DNA from: Piezodorus guildinii
Lineage: Eukaryota; Arthropoda; Insecta; Hemiptera; Pentatomidae
Assembly (NCBI GenBank): GCA_023052935.1
Contig: CM041298.1
Location: 4,630,063-4,694,062, forward strand
Length of the DNA stretch: 64,000 nucleotides
Direction: 5' to 3'
The first letter of the stretch is position 1; each line of letters starts with the position of its first letter. Made by a program: the position numbers and the translations under genes. The notes under the pieces were generated by a model. That model did not search any database, had not been told where the DNA came from, and saw only the letters and a program-made list of their open reading frames with translations. Shown piece by piece: positions 33,338 to 44,741 of this stretch.

Positions 33338-34223
33338 CACACGACTTTCACTTACCTCCATTTTTAATATCAATGAAAGAATTTTCAAAAACAGTTAGAG
33401 ATAAAAATACGTGAAAATATTAAGGAATTAATTAAATTGAATTTATATAGAAACACGTGTTTTATTAAAAAGTCTATTATATTATTATCTAAAATAATCA
33501 GTTAGTTTTATGTTCATTTCATCACTCTCTATTAACTTTTAAAAGCTTGTGTATGAGATAATATTTTTCTAAAATCTTTAGCTTTCCAACGGTATACCAT
33601 ACATGTATATTACTGCTCTTATGTTCAAAAACGAAAAATTGCATTAAAAAAATATTTTTTCTGTTTTCTCCTTTATTTGGGTATCGAATTTATTCAATTT
33701 ATATATTTACCTGTTTTCTTATCAGCGTTAACAAGATAATACAGTTATTTTTATTGAATCTACAAAATTAGAGGTACTTAAGGGGAAGAAAATTTAAAAA
33801 TATCGGTATTTAAGCCCTGTCAGACCATTTTTATCCAAATAAAACCTACATGATATTAAAACCCATTAAATTTTACATCGATATTGCGAGTTTAATCAAA
33901 ATCGTCGGAACCGTTTTTGAGAAAATCTAAAAAACGTGCAAAATGCATGGTATAAAGTGCCTCTTTTGGTTAGCTCATTTTGATGAAAAAAGTTTTGTCA
34001 CGTCTCGGGCGTATAGTTGTCTTAAATATGAAATTTCAGATTCATAGGAATTACCGTTTCCGCCCGGGAGTTACCACACACACACACACAACCTTTTTGC
34101 GGGACTTGGTTATTTGGACTCAGGGGACCCTAAAACGTGTATTACCGTTGAAAACTGGAATTCGAAAATGTTCACGAACGCAATACTTCCCCTTACTATA
34201 TATAGTAAGTGAAAGTAAAAAAA
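33338..34223 (+). repeat. Element H, nearly full copy
   Basis: Lacks only the first 15 or so bases ('tctggtgcgggcaaca'), beginning at 'cacacgactttcacttacc', and ends 'ctatatatagtaagtgaaagtaaaa'. Confidence 0.85.
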
Positions 34224-34689
34224 CAACTTTAAATTAAAGGTAGGTCTACACATTAAAATAAATATAAACAAAGAAAAGAAAGACAGACCGCAGATCAATA
34301 GACCTTCCTCGTGTCGTACTGATTGGTTTTTTATTATTTTAGCCCGTTTAATGGTCGTCATTGACACTACTGAAACCTCTTAAAGGTATGTATCGAAAAA
34401 AAGAAAAATTGAAACGCCAAAGATGCCATGTTTAATGACGACACCCCCAACTAATTCATATTACTCATTCCACTCTAAACTATTCCTCATCATTATAAAG
34501 CAGTTCTTCTTGTAAGGACATCCACGGCCACATGAATTAGTAACCTGTTTGTTATAACTATCGAGTATATCTTTAGTTATAGTTGCTAGACATAGTTCAG
34601 ATGTATTATGTTATTTAAATGTATATAAGTAAGATATAATAGACTGGTTAGCCTTGAGGTGAGGAAATTACTAAGATGGAATTTAATGG
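34224..34689. other. No feature recognised
   Basis: No protein domain or known repeat seen. One minus-strand open frame of 85 codons overlaps the element H end and is not credible as a gene. Confidence 0.35.
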
Positions 34690-36130
34690 ACAATTAAAAC
34701 ATATCTATAATACTCACCTTGCCCTAGGAAAAGGTAAAATAATCAATAGATCTTCTTAACGCTATAAAATAATTACACATTCTGGTCTTCCTCAGGGCTC
34801 TTCTCTTTCCCCAATCCTTTTTAACCTGTACATCTCAGACCTCCCCTCACACCCCACAGTAGAACGATCTCTATACGCCGATGACACGGCTATTGATACA
34901 TCTTCATATAGGATCGACACAATAATCAATAGGTTATAGGCTCTCCTCAAAAAACTTATTCGCTATTTTTCAAAATGGAAGATTAAAATTAATGTCCAGA
35001 AAACTCAAGCTATAATTTTCACAATAAGAAGGCCGTCCATTACGAAAAACATTATAATGGTGATAATAATAACATTAGGCTTACCGAACCCGAAGGTTCG
35101 ATGCCGATACCACCAAATTCCGCCTACACAGACTCGTCAAATGTTCACCGTTCAAGCCCAAGCCCCCGAGATCACCCTTAACGCAATCCTCCCATCGCAT
35201 ACGCATACCAGTCGGATCAGCGAATACCAACTTTCTCGGAATCCGTTCCTCGTCGAGCCCAACAACTTTTCGTCTCCGCGACGCTATCAACTGAATTATA
35301 TTCACAGTACCCTCATCCCTCTTCGGACCAAATATTTTACGCAGTACCTTATTTTCGAAAACCTTAAGCCGTTGTTCATCCTTCAAAGTAAGCGGCCACG
35401 TTTCACATCCGTAAAGAACCGTCGGAAAAATAATTTTTATAAATTCTAACCTTTAACTTTTTAGACAGAAGATGCTAGGTAAGTAACTTAGCAACTGAAT
35501 AATAACAAGCATTTCCCACCTTTAGCCGGGATTTTATTTCTTCCTGGATTTCATTTTTTCTTGTTATCATTGAACCTAAATACTTGAATTTCTCTACGTG
35601 TTCAAAAGTATGCCCTGATATATCAATATCACCAAGATCGCCATCGTTTCTGCTACTAATCATATATTTCGTCTTATCGGTATTTAATTCGAGTCCTATT
35701 TCTTTACCGGTCAGTATTAACACACTTGTATTTAAACACATTATAAAAAAATTATAATGAACGGGACCTTAATATCCTGGACCCAGTCGATAAATTACTT
35801 AGGATTAGAAATAGACAAATCATTAACTTTCACAAAACACACATAATAAATGCAATAGAGCCAAAAATATAATCATCGAAATGACCCCGTACTTCAATAG
35901 GTACTCAAAATTATCATAAAAAAACTGTCATTGTCCCATACTGACCTACGCTGCCCCAGTCTGGAGTTACACATGCCATTCCAACTATCGGAAAATGGAG
36001 GTGGTGCAGAACACATGCATGCGCATCGTTAATAACTAACTATCCTCGGTACACTCGAATCACAATCATGATATCGGATTTACAACTCCCCTCGATTAAA
36101 AACTATACGTACTAGCTCGCACAAATTTTG
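34690..36130 (+). pseudogene. Jockey-clade-like RT, interrupted by LINE-R
   Basis: 34785-35053 encodes 'GLPQGSSLSPILFNLYISDLP' and the catalytic 'YADDTAI', then 'FSKWKIKIN' and 'KTQAIIFT'. After the LINE-R insertion (35058-35750) the RT tail resumes with 'INYLGLEIDKSLTFTKH' and a 'LTYAAPVWSYTCHSNYRKME' segment. Frameshifts and stops are present, so dead. RT motifs are clear; the clade is by resemblance. Confidence 0.8.
35058..35750 (-). pseudogene. LINE-R copy 1: RT C-terminal region, nested
   Basis: The minus strand encodes 'LELNTDKTKYMISSRND', 'FKYLGSMITRKNEIQEEI' and, after a gap, 'LKVFENKVLRKIFGPKRDE' and 'EERIPRKLVFADP', the usual order at the end of endonuclease-type LINE ORFs. The 3' end lies at the left, with an (ATT)n-type tail ('aataataataac' in plus notation). 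'aacattataatg' at the left and 'aaattataatg' at the right may be an imperfect target duplication. The same family occurs at 42656, 60560, 63233 and 36966. Confidence 0.82.
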
Positions 36131-36378
36131 TTTTCTCTTACTCCAACTAGTGACAACCCACTCGTTCAAAAAATAGGGGATTACGACAAGAAAAGACTAA
36201 AACGTTGCGTACAAAAGACATATTACTTCATCAATTTTTAAGTGTAAAAAATATAAATTGTTAATTTGATAAATTATTATATGACAAAAATATTGTTATT
36301 TTGTATTGTTTTGTTTCCACTTAGTTTTGTTTTTGACAATAATTTGTTATTGTGGATGTAATTAGTTGACCGTTGAGA
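36131..36378. other. No feature recognised
   Basis: AT-rich, non-coding sequence between the RT remnant and the PLE foldback. 36365-36375 'ttgaccgttgag' is also present beside the PLE ends near 12516, suggesting that it belongs to a PLE terminus. Confidence 0.4.
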
Positions 36379-36452
36379 ATTATTGGAAGGAATTAGTCTG
36401 GGTGGCGGTCATTAAATGAAACAACTAAATAGTTTCAACTATTTTATTGTTT

Positions 36453-36491
36453 GCCAACGTTTCGACCCCCTTTGTGGGTCATCATCAGGGC
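36453..36491 (-). ncRNA. Hammerhead ribozyme motif, PLE family 3, minus strand
   Basis: Minus strand: GCC, CTGATGA (36488-36482), one extra T, 5-bp stem II GACCC/GGGTC, GAAAC, GTT, then GGC. All core residues are intact. Predicted cleavage follows GTT. Confidence 0.82.
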
Positions 36492-36531
36492 GCATGGTGG
36501 GAGAATGGAAACTGAGTTTCTCCCATCATGC

Positions 36532-36570
36532 GCCCTGATGATGACCCACAAAGGGGGTCGAAACGTTGGC
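36532..36570 (+). ncRNA. Hammerhead ribozyme motif, PLE family 3, plus strand
   Basis: GCC 36532-36534, CTGATGA 36535-36541, extra T36542, stem II 36543-36547 with 36555-36559, GAAAC 36560-36564, cleavage expected after T36567, stem I partner GGC 36568-36570. Mirror of the motif at 36453. Confidence 0.82.
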
Positions 36571-36965
36571 AAACAATAAATAGTTGAAACTATTTAGCTG
36601 TTTCATTTAATGACCGCCACCCGGACTAATTCCTTCCAATAATTTGTTTTGTTCTTACTGTAATTGTTTTTTGTTTTTTTTTACTTTAATAATCTTGCTT
36701 TTACTTAAACTATTTTATTTTTTTTATTGTGTAGGTTTTTGTTTTCAGATTTTTCCTACTGTTCTAAATGTAACATAGGCTACAATTACCACTAACCCCT
36801 ACTGTACATATCACGTAAATGTAAGATGTAATTGGTGCAATTACCACAACATGTATAAAGATGAGGCATGTGGCCATTTGTAAAATATTGAAAACTAAAA
36901 AACTTAATTAATCTGATCTAAATTACAAATTTAGCAACTATACATTATCACTCTTTATTATTTTC

Positions 36966-37060
36966 AAAATTATCCTTCCGACGGTTCTCTATGGATGTGT
37001 AACGTGGGCGCTTATTTTGAAGGTTGAACAACGTCTTAAGGTTTTCAAAAATAAGAGACT
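36966..37060 (+). pseudogene. LINE-R fragment
   Basis: Encodes 'LPTVLYGCVTWALILKVEQRL' followed by 'KVFKNKRLR', the segment joining RT thumb and tail in this LINE family. About 95 bp, running into a T-rich tract. Confidence 0.7.
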
Positions 37061-37219
37061 GCGTATTTTTTTTTTTTTATTATTTTTTTTTTTGTAGATT
37101 ATTTTTTTTATTTATTTTATTTACAATCGTTTTTGTTTGACTTTAATGTTATTTGCTAACTGCAAAAAAAAAAAAAAAAAATTTTGCAATAAGCCATTAT
37201 GATGACTTCCGAAAGTCGG

Positions 37220-37860
37220 TTAAAGCAAGGCATCTCTAGGCCACCGCCTCAAAAGTCGTCGGGGTGGGTTGTACGGGTTCGTGTAGGATTTAAGTGTTTG
37301 GGCCGATGGGTTCATGTTGTAGGTCAGTTTGTCATGAAATCTTTTATAATATTCTGTGGCTGTGTCTGAAACTGTGAGTATGTCCAAGTCCTTGTGAAGT
37401 AATTCGTTGGTTACATAAAACGGTGCATCCACGATTTTTCGCAATATTTTCGATTGAAGGGTCTGAATTATTTGGATGTTAGAATATTTGGCAGATCCCC
37501 ATAGCTCTATCCTGTATGTCCATAATGGTTTGATCAGTACTTTGTAAATAGTAAGTTTGGTGTTCACGGATAATTTGGATCGTTTGTCAAGCAGACGCGA
37601 TAGTAGTCCAAATCGTCTGTTCAGTTGTTGTCTTTTAAGTCTAATGTGTGTCCTCCATGTCAGTCTTTTGTCTAAGTACAGTCCCAAATATCGTACTTCC
37701 TCTGATGTCGGAATGGGTTTATCCTCAAAATAGACTGCTGGACAATCCCCATGATTGAGCGTGAAAACGATAAATAGACTCTTTGATTGGTTCATTTTCA
37801 CTTTCCATCTATTAGCCCAACTGGATAAGTCATCAATGTGGTTTTGCAACATGAAGGATG
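37220..37860 (-). pseudogene. Jockey-like LINE ORF2 C-terminal part, open frame retained
   Basis: The minus-strand frame covers about 210 codons of ORF2 after the RT active site: 'LSSWANRWKVKMNQSKS', 'EVRYLGLYLDKRLTWRTHIRL', 'KPLWTYRIELWGSAKYSN', 'SKILRKIVDAPFYVTN', 'PPRRLLRRWPRDALL' at the stop. The catalytic YADD region is absent (5' truncation near 37860, where unrelated sequence with its own open frame is fused). No internal stop, so it is younger than its relatives. Confidence 0.82.
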
Positions 37861-37972
37861 CAAGAATTGTAAGATTATAAAGGTTCATTATTGAAAATAA
37901 TAAACCAAAAAGAGCCTGCTTGGCTTTATCAAATTTATAAAATAAATTATTTTCTCGACATAACAATAACAC

Positions 37973-38402
37973 CTATAAAATATATGAGCTGCAGTTAGTT
38001 GCCTATACCCACCGCCTAAGAACACCTCTAAACTAAAATGCTTCCATTGACCTAGAGCTAAGAAGTTAAGGAAGAACCACAACAACAACACCATTACATA
38101 AGATCCTACACTAGCCTTGAAGACCAAATGGTTCACTCATCCCACCTCGTAGCCCATCCACTCACACTCCGCTGACTCACCACACACCACTCCAGCAGGA
38201 ACCGCCACCATTCACACCGTTCCACACTCGGCAAAACGAGAAAAACGATACAACAAAGGTTAATCGGCAAAAGATCAAGGCCATGTAATGTCCCTATCAT
38301 TATCCAATCTTCTACTTCACAACTGTAAATTACTGAGTAATTGGCAATTTATAAGTACAAATAAGATATGACAATTACACATATTTTTGAGTAATAAGAT
38401 GG
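37973..38402. other. No feature recognised
   Basis: 38140-38250 is C-rich ('cacactccgctgactcacc') compared with its surroundings, but no domain or repeat match was seen. Confidence 0.35.
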
Positions 38403-39046
38403 GCTAATGTAGACTCGATCCCGTTTCGAAAAGAGCTGGTCTTGAGTACTTAACATTAAAATAAAAAAAATAGGTAATATTAAATAAAAAGATAAAATTG
38501 AAAGGAAACAAAATAAATAAAAGTTTAATAAAAAAAAAATGAGGAAAATTTACAAAATTATAAAAACCATTTGATTTATAAAAAAAAAAAAAATAAAAAA
38601 AATCTTCTATTAACAAAATTGTAAAAAAAAAAAAAAGTTTAAAAATTGGGTTAGTATGTTAGTACTACTACTAATGGTACAAAAAAATGAACAAAGATAA
38701 TGAGAGAAAAAATAATTATGAAGGATAGTTATCTGTCCATAAATTCTTGGGTTCCGCACGACGGGTAGGCGATTCTGGAAGGATGGATATCTTCAAAAAG
38801 ACGAGACGAAGTCCTGGTCAAAAAATGGTTTGAAGATGCCAAACGAGAGAAGCGTGCTCTCAACTTACTAGTGCGATTGGTACTGGCTTGAGGGCAAGGG
38901 GGCACTCTTATCTGGCTGGCTAATCCCTAACTACACTATTGAATAGAACACGTAAACTAACAACAAATATAAATATTTTCCTCATTCAAAAAAAAACTAT
39001 TTTTAATTTAAATTAATTTTTAAATTCCAAACAAAATATATACAGG

Positions 39047-39078
<32 letters not shown>

Positions 39079-39115
39079 TAATGTCCAGGCTCAAACAATT
39101 ATTAATTTAAGAAAT
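38403..39115. repeat. Unclassified repeat R, uninterrupted copy
   Basis: Starts 'gtttcgaaaagagctggtcttgagtac' and includes 'ttccgcacgacgggtag', 'acgagacgaagtcctggtc', 'gtgctctcaacttactagtgcga' and a (TA)n tract at 39054-39080. The other copy (50286-56530) carries an element H and the LTR retrotransposon. This one shows both sites empty. No coding domain recognised. Confidence 0.8.
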
Positions 39116-39249
39116 TTTTCTTTTAAATATATTTATTTAAATTTACAATTGAAGCTGTGGAGATATAGCATTGTAACGAGTCGTTTTTTTTCTCGCTGTA
39201 ATTTCGTAAGTCCGGATCCGTTACGTTAATACCCAATCAAATCGTTCGG

Positions 39250-39381
39250 AACCTCTTTACGTCCCCTCCGAATGACGGCATCATAAGGATGTTTACTCAC
39301 ATTAAAAGATCCTAGGTTTGAACCCGTTAACCTTGGGCATAGAAGGCCGTCATGCAAGCCACTATGCTACAGGTTACCCCT
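39250..39381 (-). repeat. SINE-A, 5' half
   Basis: Contains the head with 'ggtttgaaccc' and part of the body up to 'ctttacgtcccctccgaatgacggc'. The 3' half is missing. Confidence 0.75.
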
Positions 39382-39573
39382 CTCCCTCTCTCCCTCCTCG
39401 AGTTTATAAATTATATTTAAATGAAAAGAAATTTGGATAATTTTCTTTAAAAGAATTTTTTTAAATGTTTCTCAGGTTCAAATAAATGTTCTGAATTTAT
39501 TTTTACAGCAAAACTAGCATTTTTCAGTTCTGAAATTTGGTATGAAAATGCATTTAAATATTTTGATCCCAGC

Positions 39574-40245
39574 AGATTACCTTTACCCTTCGTCGTAAAC
39601 CTATGACATCCTGCCCTACTGTGTCCTTTAATGATATTCCGCTTGTTCCTGTTGAACAGATCCGTTATTTAGGCCTCCTGCTTGACAAACGTCTTACATG
39701 GAATCCGCATACAAGACTGAAAAGACAAGAGACTGCTCGCCGATTTCGGTTTCTTCAACATTTACTTGACAGACGCTCTAACCTTTCTCTTTACTACAAA
39801 AGACTAATTTACATGACAATCATAAGGCCTATCTGGACTTACGGAGATGAGCTTTGGGGCTCTACTAAACCATCAAACTCTTCCCGTATACAATCCTTAC
39901 AATCCAAAATCCTTAACGCTCCTTACTTTGTCGCCAACAAAATCATCCACAAAGACCTTAATGTTCCATATGTTGCTGATTTGGCCTGTACCAGGTATCA
40001 CTCCTTCCATGAAAAAATTCCACTCCCACTCTAATCCACTAGTTTCAATCCTTCCTTCCGCTTCAATTCCTGACAATCCGCCGAGGCGTCTGAAAAGAAG
40101 ATGGCCTCGAGACCTTCTTGTGTAGATTCACTACTAGAGTGCTGCCAATGGGCAGTTTCTCTTCATGTTTTTTCATGTGTATTATCATTGTAGCCTATTT
40201 ACTTGATGTATGAACATACAATTGTAAATTTCAATAAATGAATTA
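39574..40245 (+). pseudogene. Jockey-like LINE, ORF2 end and 3' UTR
   Basis: Encodes 'TFTLRRKPM', 'VEQIRYLGLLLDKRLTWNPHT', 'IIRPIWTYGDELWGSTKPSN', 'NAPYFVANKIIHKDLNV' and then, in another frame, 'IPDNPPRRLKRRWPRDLLV'. One shift between the frames near 39900-40030 breaks the ORF. The 3' UTR ends 'ttcaataaatgaattaaaaaaa', giving a poly(A) signal and tail. Best reference for the Jockey-like family here. Confidence 0.85.
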
Positions 40246-40744
40246 AAAAAAATATATAAAATATTTTGAATAAACGTTTTCACTTAATAAATTTGTTAGT
40301 AATTCCCTATAAAATGGCCCAATATAGATATTAGATATTAATAAAATAGCGATGCTAATAATAAGATAATATTATTAAAGAAGAAGAGGATTGACCAAAA
40401 GCCCTCTCGCTCCAGTAGGTAGGGCCAGCCAGCTCAACTCAACTGTACAAAGCTTCGCCCCCACCATCTCACGTCTTTTGTATTCTATCTTTAGATAACA
40501 TTATACAGCTCCCAAGTATATACGTCTTCTTTAAATACAGCTAAAAGGAAAACATAAATATATCACAGGAGGTATTGCGGAACAAGTTCAAAGTATGTTT
40601 TTCCAAAGTGAGCAAGGCGTAAGATTCAGTTAATAAACTTGAGGTTATTAAACCAATATTACAATTTCGTAACATGAAGAAGGGAAGTAACAACAAGGAT
40701 AAGAGAAGTTCGATTCACAAATCAGGATTCTTTGAGAATAATTT
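40246..40744. other. No feature recognised
   Basis: AT-rich sequence without coding motif or family match. Confidence 0.35.
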
Positions 40745-40996
40745 GCTATGTTTTGACCGGCTGCTTTTCTTTTGCAGAGGTACCTTCAAAAACTAGATTA
40801 CTTGATATATTTAATTCATATATAAACTATATTTAATGATACCATTGGATCTCCTTTCCAAAGGTATCGAGTTTACCAATCCAATAGGTGGCATGCAGGG
40901 TAAGATTAAAGTAAACAAGATTCAATTGATACATTATTATAATTATTAACTTACACACATCAATACATTGCCTAGAACTTTGATTGAGAATACTGA
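40745..40996. repeat. Unclassified dispersed repeat U1, copy 2
   Basis: Counterpart of 1024-1272; see there for the shared landmarks. This copy has an extra 'tggcatgcagggt' piece near 40888. Confidence 0.7.
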
Positions 40997-41163
40997 TATC
41001 TCCTTATATTCTCGATATGCCTACAACATGTTCCTCTGTCAATTCATTAAACACTAGATCTCAACCAATTATTGGATATACCTTCCCACAGATCCGCCTC
41101 CTTTAAAATATCCTTCTTGCTACCCTATTTCTTGCCTATACCCATTCATAAAGCCTTACATTT

Positions 41164-41957
41164 TAGAATAGAATTAATTAGAATTAGAATAGAATTTATT
41201 TGTTTAAGATTTACATTCTTGTACAAATCAATTCAAATTATAAATCTCTTCAATTGCCAACATGAGTCTAGTTAATAATAAATGTCCATTTATGTCCGGC
41301 TCTTGAGAAAAACTTGAAAAATAATAATCGTAAACTATTTAAATAATACATTTTATCATTTAATTGATACATAATAGAAAAACAACACTGAAATAAAACG
41401 TAAAAAAACAAACAAAAACAATTAGCAAGTTGAAAAACAAACTGAAAACATTCGCCGTACAATGAAAAATAATAGACAGTTAACCTTAGATAACTAGACA
41501 CTTAATTGGTGTGTGGACCTTCACAGTTCAAGGTATCCAGGGTATTACATGCTGACTTTGTGACCCAGAAAATGTTGTTCAGTTTTTCAATATTGTCTAT
41601 TTGAAGAATTTTTTGAATTTTTTGGTCATCACTGGATCCTGATAAAAATGGTTGTAAATATCTTTCTCTGTCTTTTATGAGCTTTTCACAGTAGAGAAGG
41701 ACATGAAACAGGCTGTTCAAGATAAACTGACCACAGAAAGTGCAGGTTTCTTGTGCTTTGAAGATGAAATGTTTGGTTTTTCCATAAAGTGTGGTACGTT
41801 CTGGGCTCGAAATTCTTAACTGGCTCAATGATCTTATTTTTTTGATGTTGGCTGTATATGTCAGATAGGTCTCTGGGCTGGAGATAGTTCTATATATGGG
41901 GTTATGGTTAGAATTGAGAGATCGGTGGATGTCTATTGAAAGGTTTATAAATAAGGT
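41164..41957 (-). mobile_element. LINE-F copy 2, 5'-truncated, with 16-bp target duplication
   Basis: Exact direct repeats 'ataaagccttacattt' at 41148-41163 and 41958-41973. The minus strand encodes the ORF end ('LRISSPERTTLYGKTKHFIF', 'FCGQFILNSLFHVLLYCEKL', 'IFWVTKSACNTLDTLNCEG') and stops at 41502. The 3' UTR matches that of copy 1 and ends in a (TTCTA)n tail. It is intact over its last 100 codons, so younger than copy 1. Confidence 0.9.
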
Positions 41958-41973
41958 ATAAAGCCTTACATTT

Positions 41974-42655
41974 AACCACTTTTAAACATCAATTATTTCT
42001 CCATCTCCTTAATTATCAATCTTCCCAATGAAGGTAATATCTTAAGCTATAGTTGATAAATATCATATCATTTTTATTATTGGTCCCAAATACATTTTCT
42101 ATGACATCCTAGATAGAAATACTTTCAAGAGAAAACAAAGAAATGGAATTGCGATGTAATCTAGCGACGAATCCTATTCCTACTGTCAGTTTTCCGCTAG
42201 GTAACCCTCTATCCTCTAAGCAAAGCGCTGATACTCCTTCGACTCTCCCAGAGAGCACAGACCCGGATGACCTCCACTCTCGAGCCGACCCGATGACTCA
42301 GATCACCTCCAGACTGATGAAGCCATTAGATCCATTGTGTTGGACGGGTATAGCCTGCGAGCTGCGGCCAGCGTGTTGTGGATAGTGGAAGTGAAGTCTA
42401 TTGTAAGTTCAAGAGTTATTAGGGCATTAGAAATTGCTCCATATCCGATAACAATAACCTAGGCTCACAATATATGTATACACATAGCGGCCTGGGATAT
42501 TGTCATTGTGAAAACATAGTTATCGTTTTCGAGGAATAGCAATACAGTTATTATAATAAACACTATCGGCCGACAGGAAAAGAAAGTATAAAATATACAA
42601 TATTAATTAAAGAATAAGCAAATAAATCTGGGGCGGTCGTAAAAAAGTAGATAAC
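41974..42655. other. Unclassified interval
   Basis: An 80-codon open frame at 42143-42385 includes 'DPDDLHSRADPMTQI', whose DNA ('gacccggatgacctcc') also occurs at 47207-47222 and, reversed with changes, near 49530. It is part of an unknown repeat rather than a gene. Nothing else recognised. Confidence 0.4.
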
Positions 42656-43375
42656 CATAATAATAATACGCATACCGAACCCGAAGGTTCGATGCCGATA
42701 CCACCAAAGTTTGCCTACACAGACTTGTCCAATGTTCATCGTTCAAGCCCAACCTCCGAGATCAGCCTTAACGCAATCCTCCCATCGACGCTTCGGCCTA
42801 CCTTTCGGACGCCTACCAGTCGGATCAGCGAGTACCAACTTTCTTGGAATCCGTTCCTCAGCGAGCCCAACTAATTTACGCGCCCATTGGAGTCTCCGCG
42901 ATGCTATCAACTCAATTATATTTACAGGATACAAGTTCCGCAATTCCGCGTTGTGCAACCTTCTAAATTCCCCAGGGGCCTCATATCTCTTCGGATCAAA
43001 TATTTTACGTACTACCTTATTTTCGAAAACCTTAAGCCATTGTTTATCATACAAAGTAAGCGGTTACGTAAACATCCGTAAAGAACCGTCGGAAGAATAA
43101 TAGTTTTATAAATTCGAACCTTTAAGGTTTTAGAATGAAGCCGCGAGCTAAGTAATTTAGAAACTGAATAATAACACGCATTTCCCATCTTTAACCGGGA
43201 CTTTATTTCTTCCTGGATTTCATTTTTTCTTGTTATCATTGAACCTGATATATCAATATCACCAAAGATCGCCACCGTTTCTGCTACTAATCATATATTT
43301 CGTCTTATAAGTATTTAATTCGAGTCCTATTTCTTTACCGGTTTTTATTAAAACACTTGTATTTAGTTGTATGGT
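42656..43375 (-). pseudogene. LINE-R copy 2
   Basis: The minus strand encodes 'SMITRKNEIQEEIKSRLKMGN', 'KVRIYKTIILPTVLYGC', 'LKVFENKVVRKIFDPKRYE', 'LYPVNIIELIASRRLQWARK' and 'EERIPRKLVLADPTGRRPKG', broken by two or more frameshifts. The 3' tail at the left is (ATT)n. It is the most complete member of the family here and shows what copy 1 has lost ('PTGRRPKGRPKRRWEDCVK'). Confidence 0.82.
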
Positions 43376-43554
43376 TTCCATGTCTTCACCTAGCAGTAAA
43401 AATTTCCCCATAAATCAGTTATTTTGTAAGATTGAGAAAAATATATGTATTGGGTTTTAGCATCAGGACACCGCGAGGAATAAATAAAAAAATAAAATAA
43501 ATTAAAATTTTTCCCATACAGACGCCCATAACTCATATATTTTTTTTTACTTTA
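43376..43554. other. No feature recognised
   Basis: A short AT-rich spacer between LINE-R and element H sequences. Confidence 0.3.
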
Positions 43555-43735
43555 ACTTAGTATTGCGATCGTGAAAATTTGCGAATTCCAGTTTTTAACG
43601 GAAATACATATTTTAGGGTCTTGAGTCCAAATGACCAACTCCCGCAAAAAGGTTTGTGTATCTGTGTGGTAAGTCCAGCAGAAAAACGAACAGTCCTATA
43701 AAACTGAAATTTATTATAAATAAGACAATTACTTA
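43555..43735 (-). repeat. Element H fragment (3' region)
   Basis: 'agtattgcgatcgtgaaaattt', 'cccgcaaaaaggt', a short TG run and 'aaactgaaattt' in order. It ends about 40 bp before a full copy of opposite orientation. Confidence 0.75.
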
Positions 43736-43773
43736 CAATAATCCGAATTTTTATTGAAATCAGCAATAAAAAA

Positions 43774-44668
43774 TCTGGTGCGGGCAACACACCACGTTCA
43801 CTTACCTACGTTTTTAAAATCGATTAAAGAATATTCAAATACAGTAAGAGATCAAAATGAGTGAAACCATTAAAGAATTAGTTAAATGGAATTTAAATAG
43901 AAACATGTATTTTATTAAAAAATCGATTATATTATTATCTAAAACAGTCACTTAGTTTTATCGGCTTTTTTATCACTCTCTATTAACTTTTAAAAGCTTG
44001 TGTATGAGATAATATTTTTTCTAAAATCTTTAGCTTTCCAACGGTATATCATGCATGTATATTACTGCTCTTATGTTCAAAAACGAAAAATTGCATTAAA
44101 AAAAAAATTTTTTCTGTTTTCTCCTTTAGTTGGGTATCGAATTTATTCAATTTATATATTTACCTGTTTTTTATCAGCGTTACCAAGATAATCTAGTTAT
44201 TATTATTGAATCTACAAAATTAGAGGTAGTTTAGGGGAAGACAATTCAAATATCTGCATTTAAGCCCTGTCAGACCATTTTTATCAGAATAAAACCTACA
44301 TGATATTAAAGTCCATTAAATTTTACATCGATATAGTGAGTTTAATCAAAATCGTCGGAACCGTTTTCGAGAAAATCGAAAAAAAGGTGCAAAATGCATG
44401 GTATAAAGTGCCTCTTCTGGTAAGCTCATTTTGATGAAAAAGTTTTTTCGCGTCTCGGGCGCATAGTTGTCTTAAATATGAAATTTCAGATTCATAGGAC
44501 TTACCGTTTCCGCCAGGGAGTTACCACACACAAACACAAACACACACACACACTTGGTTATTTGGACTCAGGGGACCCTAAAATGTGTATTTCTGTTGAA
44601 AACTGGAATTCGAAAATTTTCACGATCGCAATACTTCCCCTTACTATATATAGTAAGTGGAAGCAAAA
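43774..44668 (+). repeat. Element H, full-length copy
   Basis: From 'tctggtgcgggcaacacac' to 'ctatatatagtaagtggaagcaaaa', with a mixed (CA)n/(CAAA) tract. Its 63-codon open frame at 44000-44191 is shared by other copies only because the DNA is conserved. No evidence that it is coding. Confidence 0.87.
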
Positions 44669-44741
44669 ACTCTTAATGAACTTATTTTAAAACCTTGAAA
44701 GGATATTATTTATAGTGTGTCCAGTTAATAAATATAATATA

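Larger units (their letters stand above)
36379..36645. repeat. PLE terminal foldback with paired ribozymes
   Basis: Arms 36379-36505 and 36517-36645 are inverted copies with one 1-bp indel and few mismatches. Each consists of 'ggaaggaattagtctgggtgg', 'cggtcattaaatg', an AT linker and a hammerhead motif. Only about 11 bp separates the arms. No RT sequence is present, so it is a bare PLE end-to-end structure. Confidence 0.85.
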
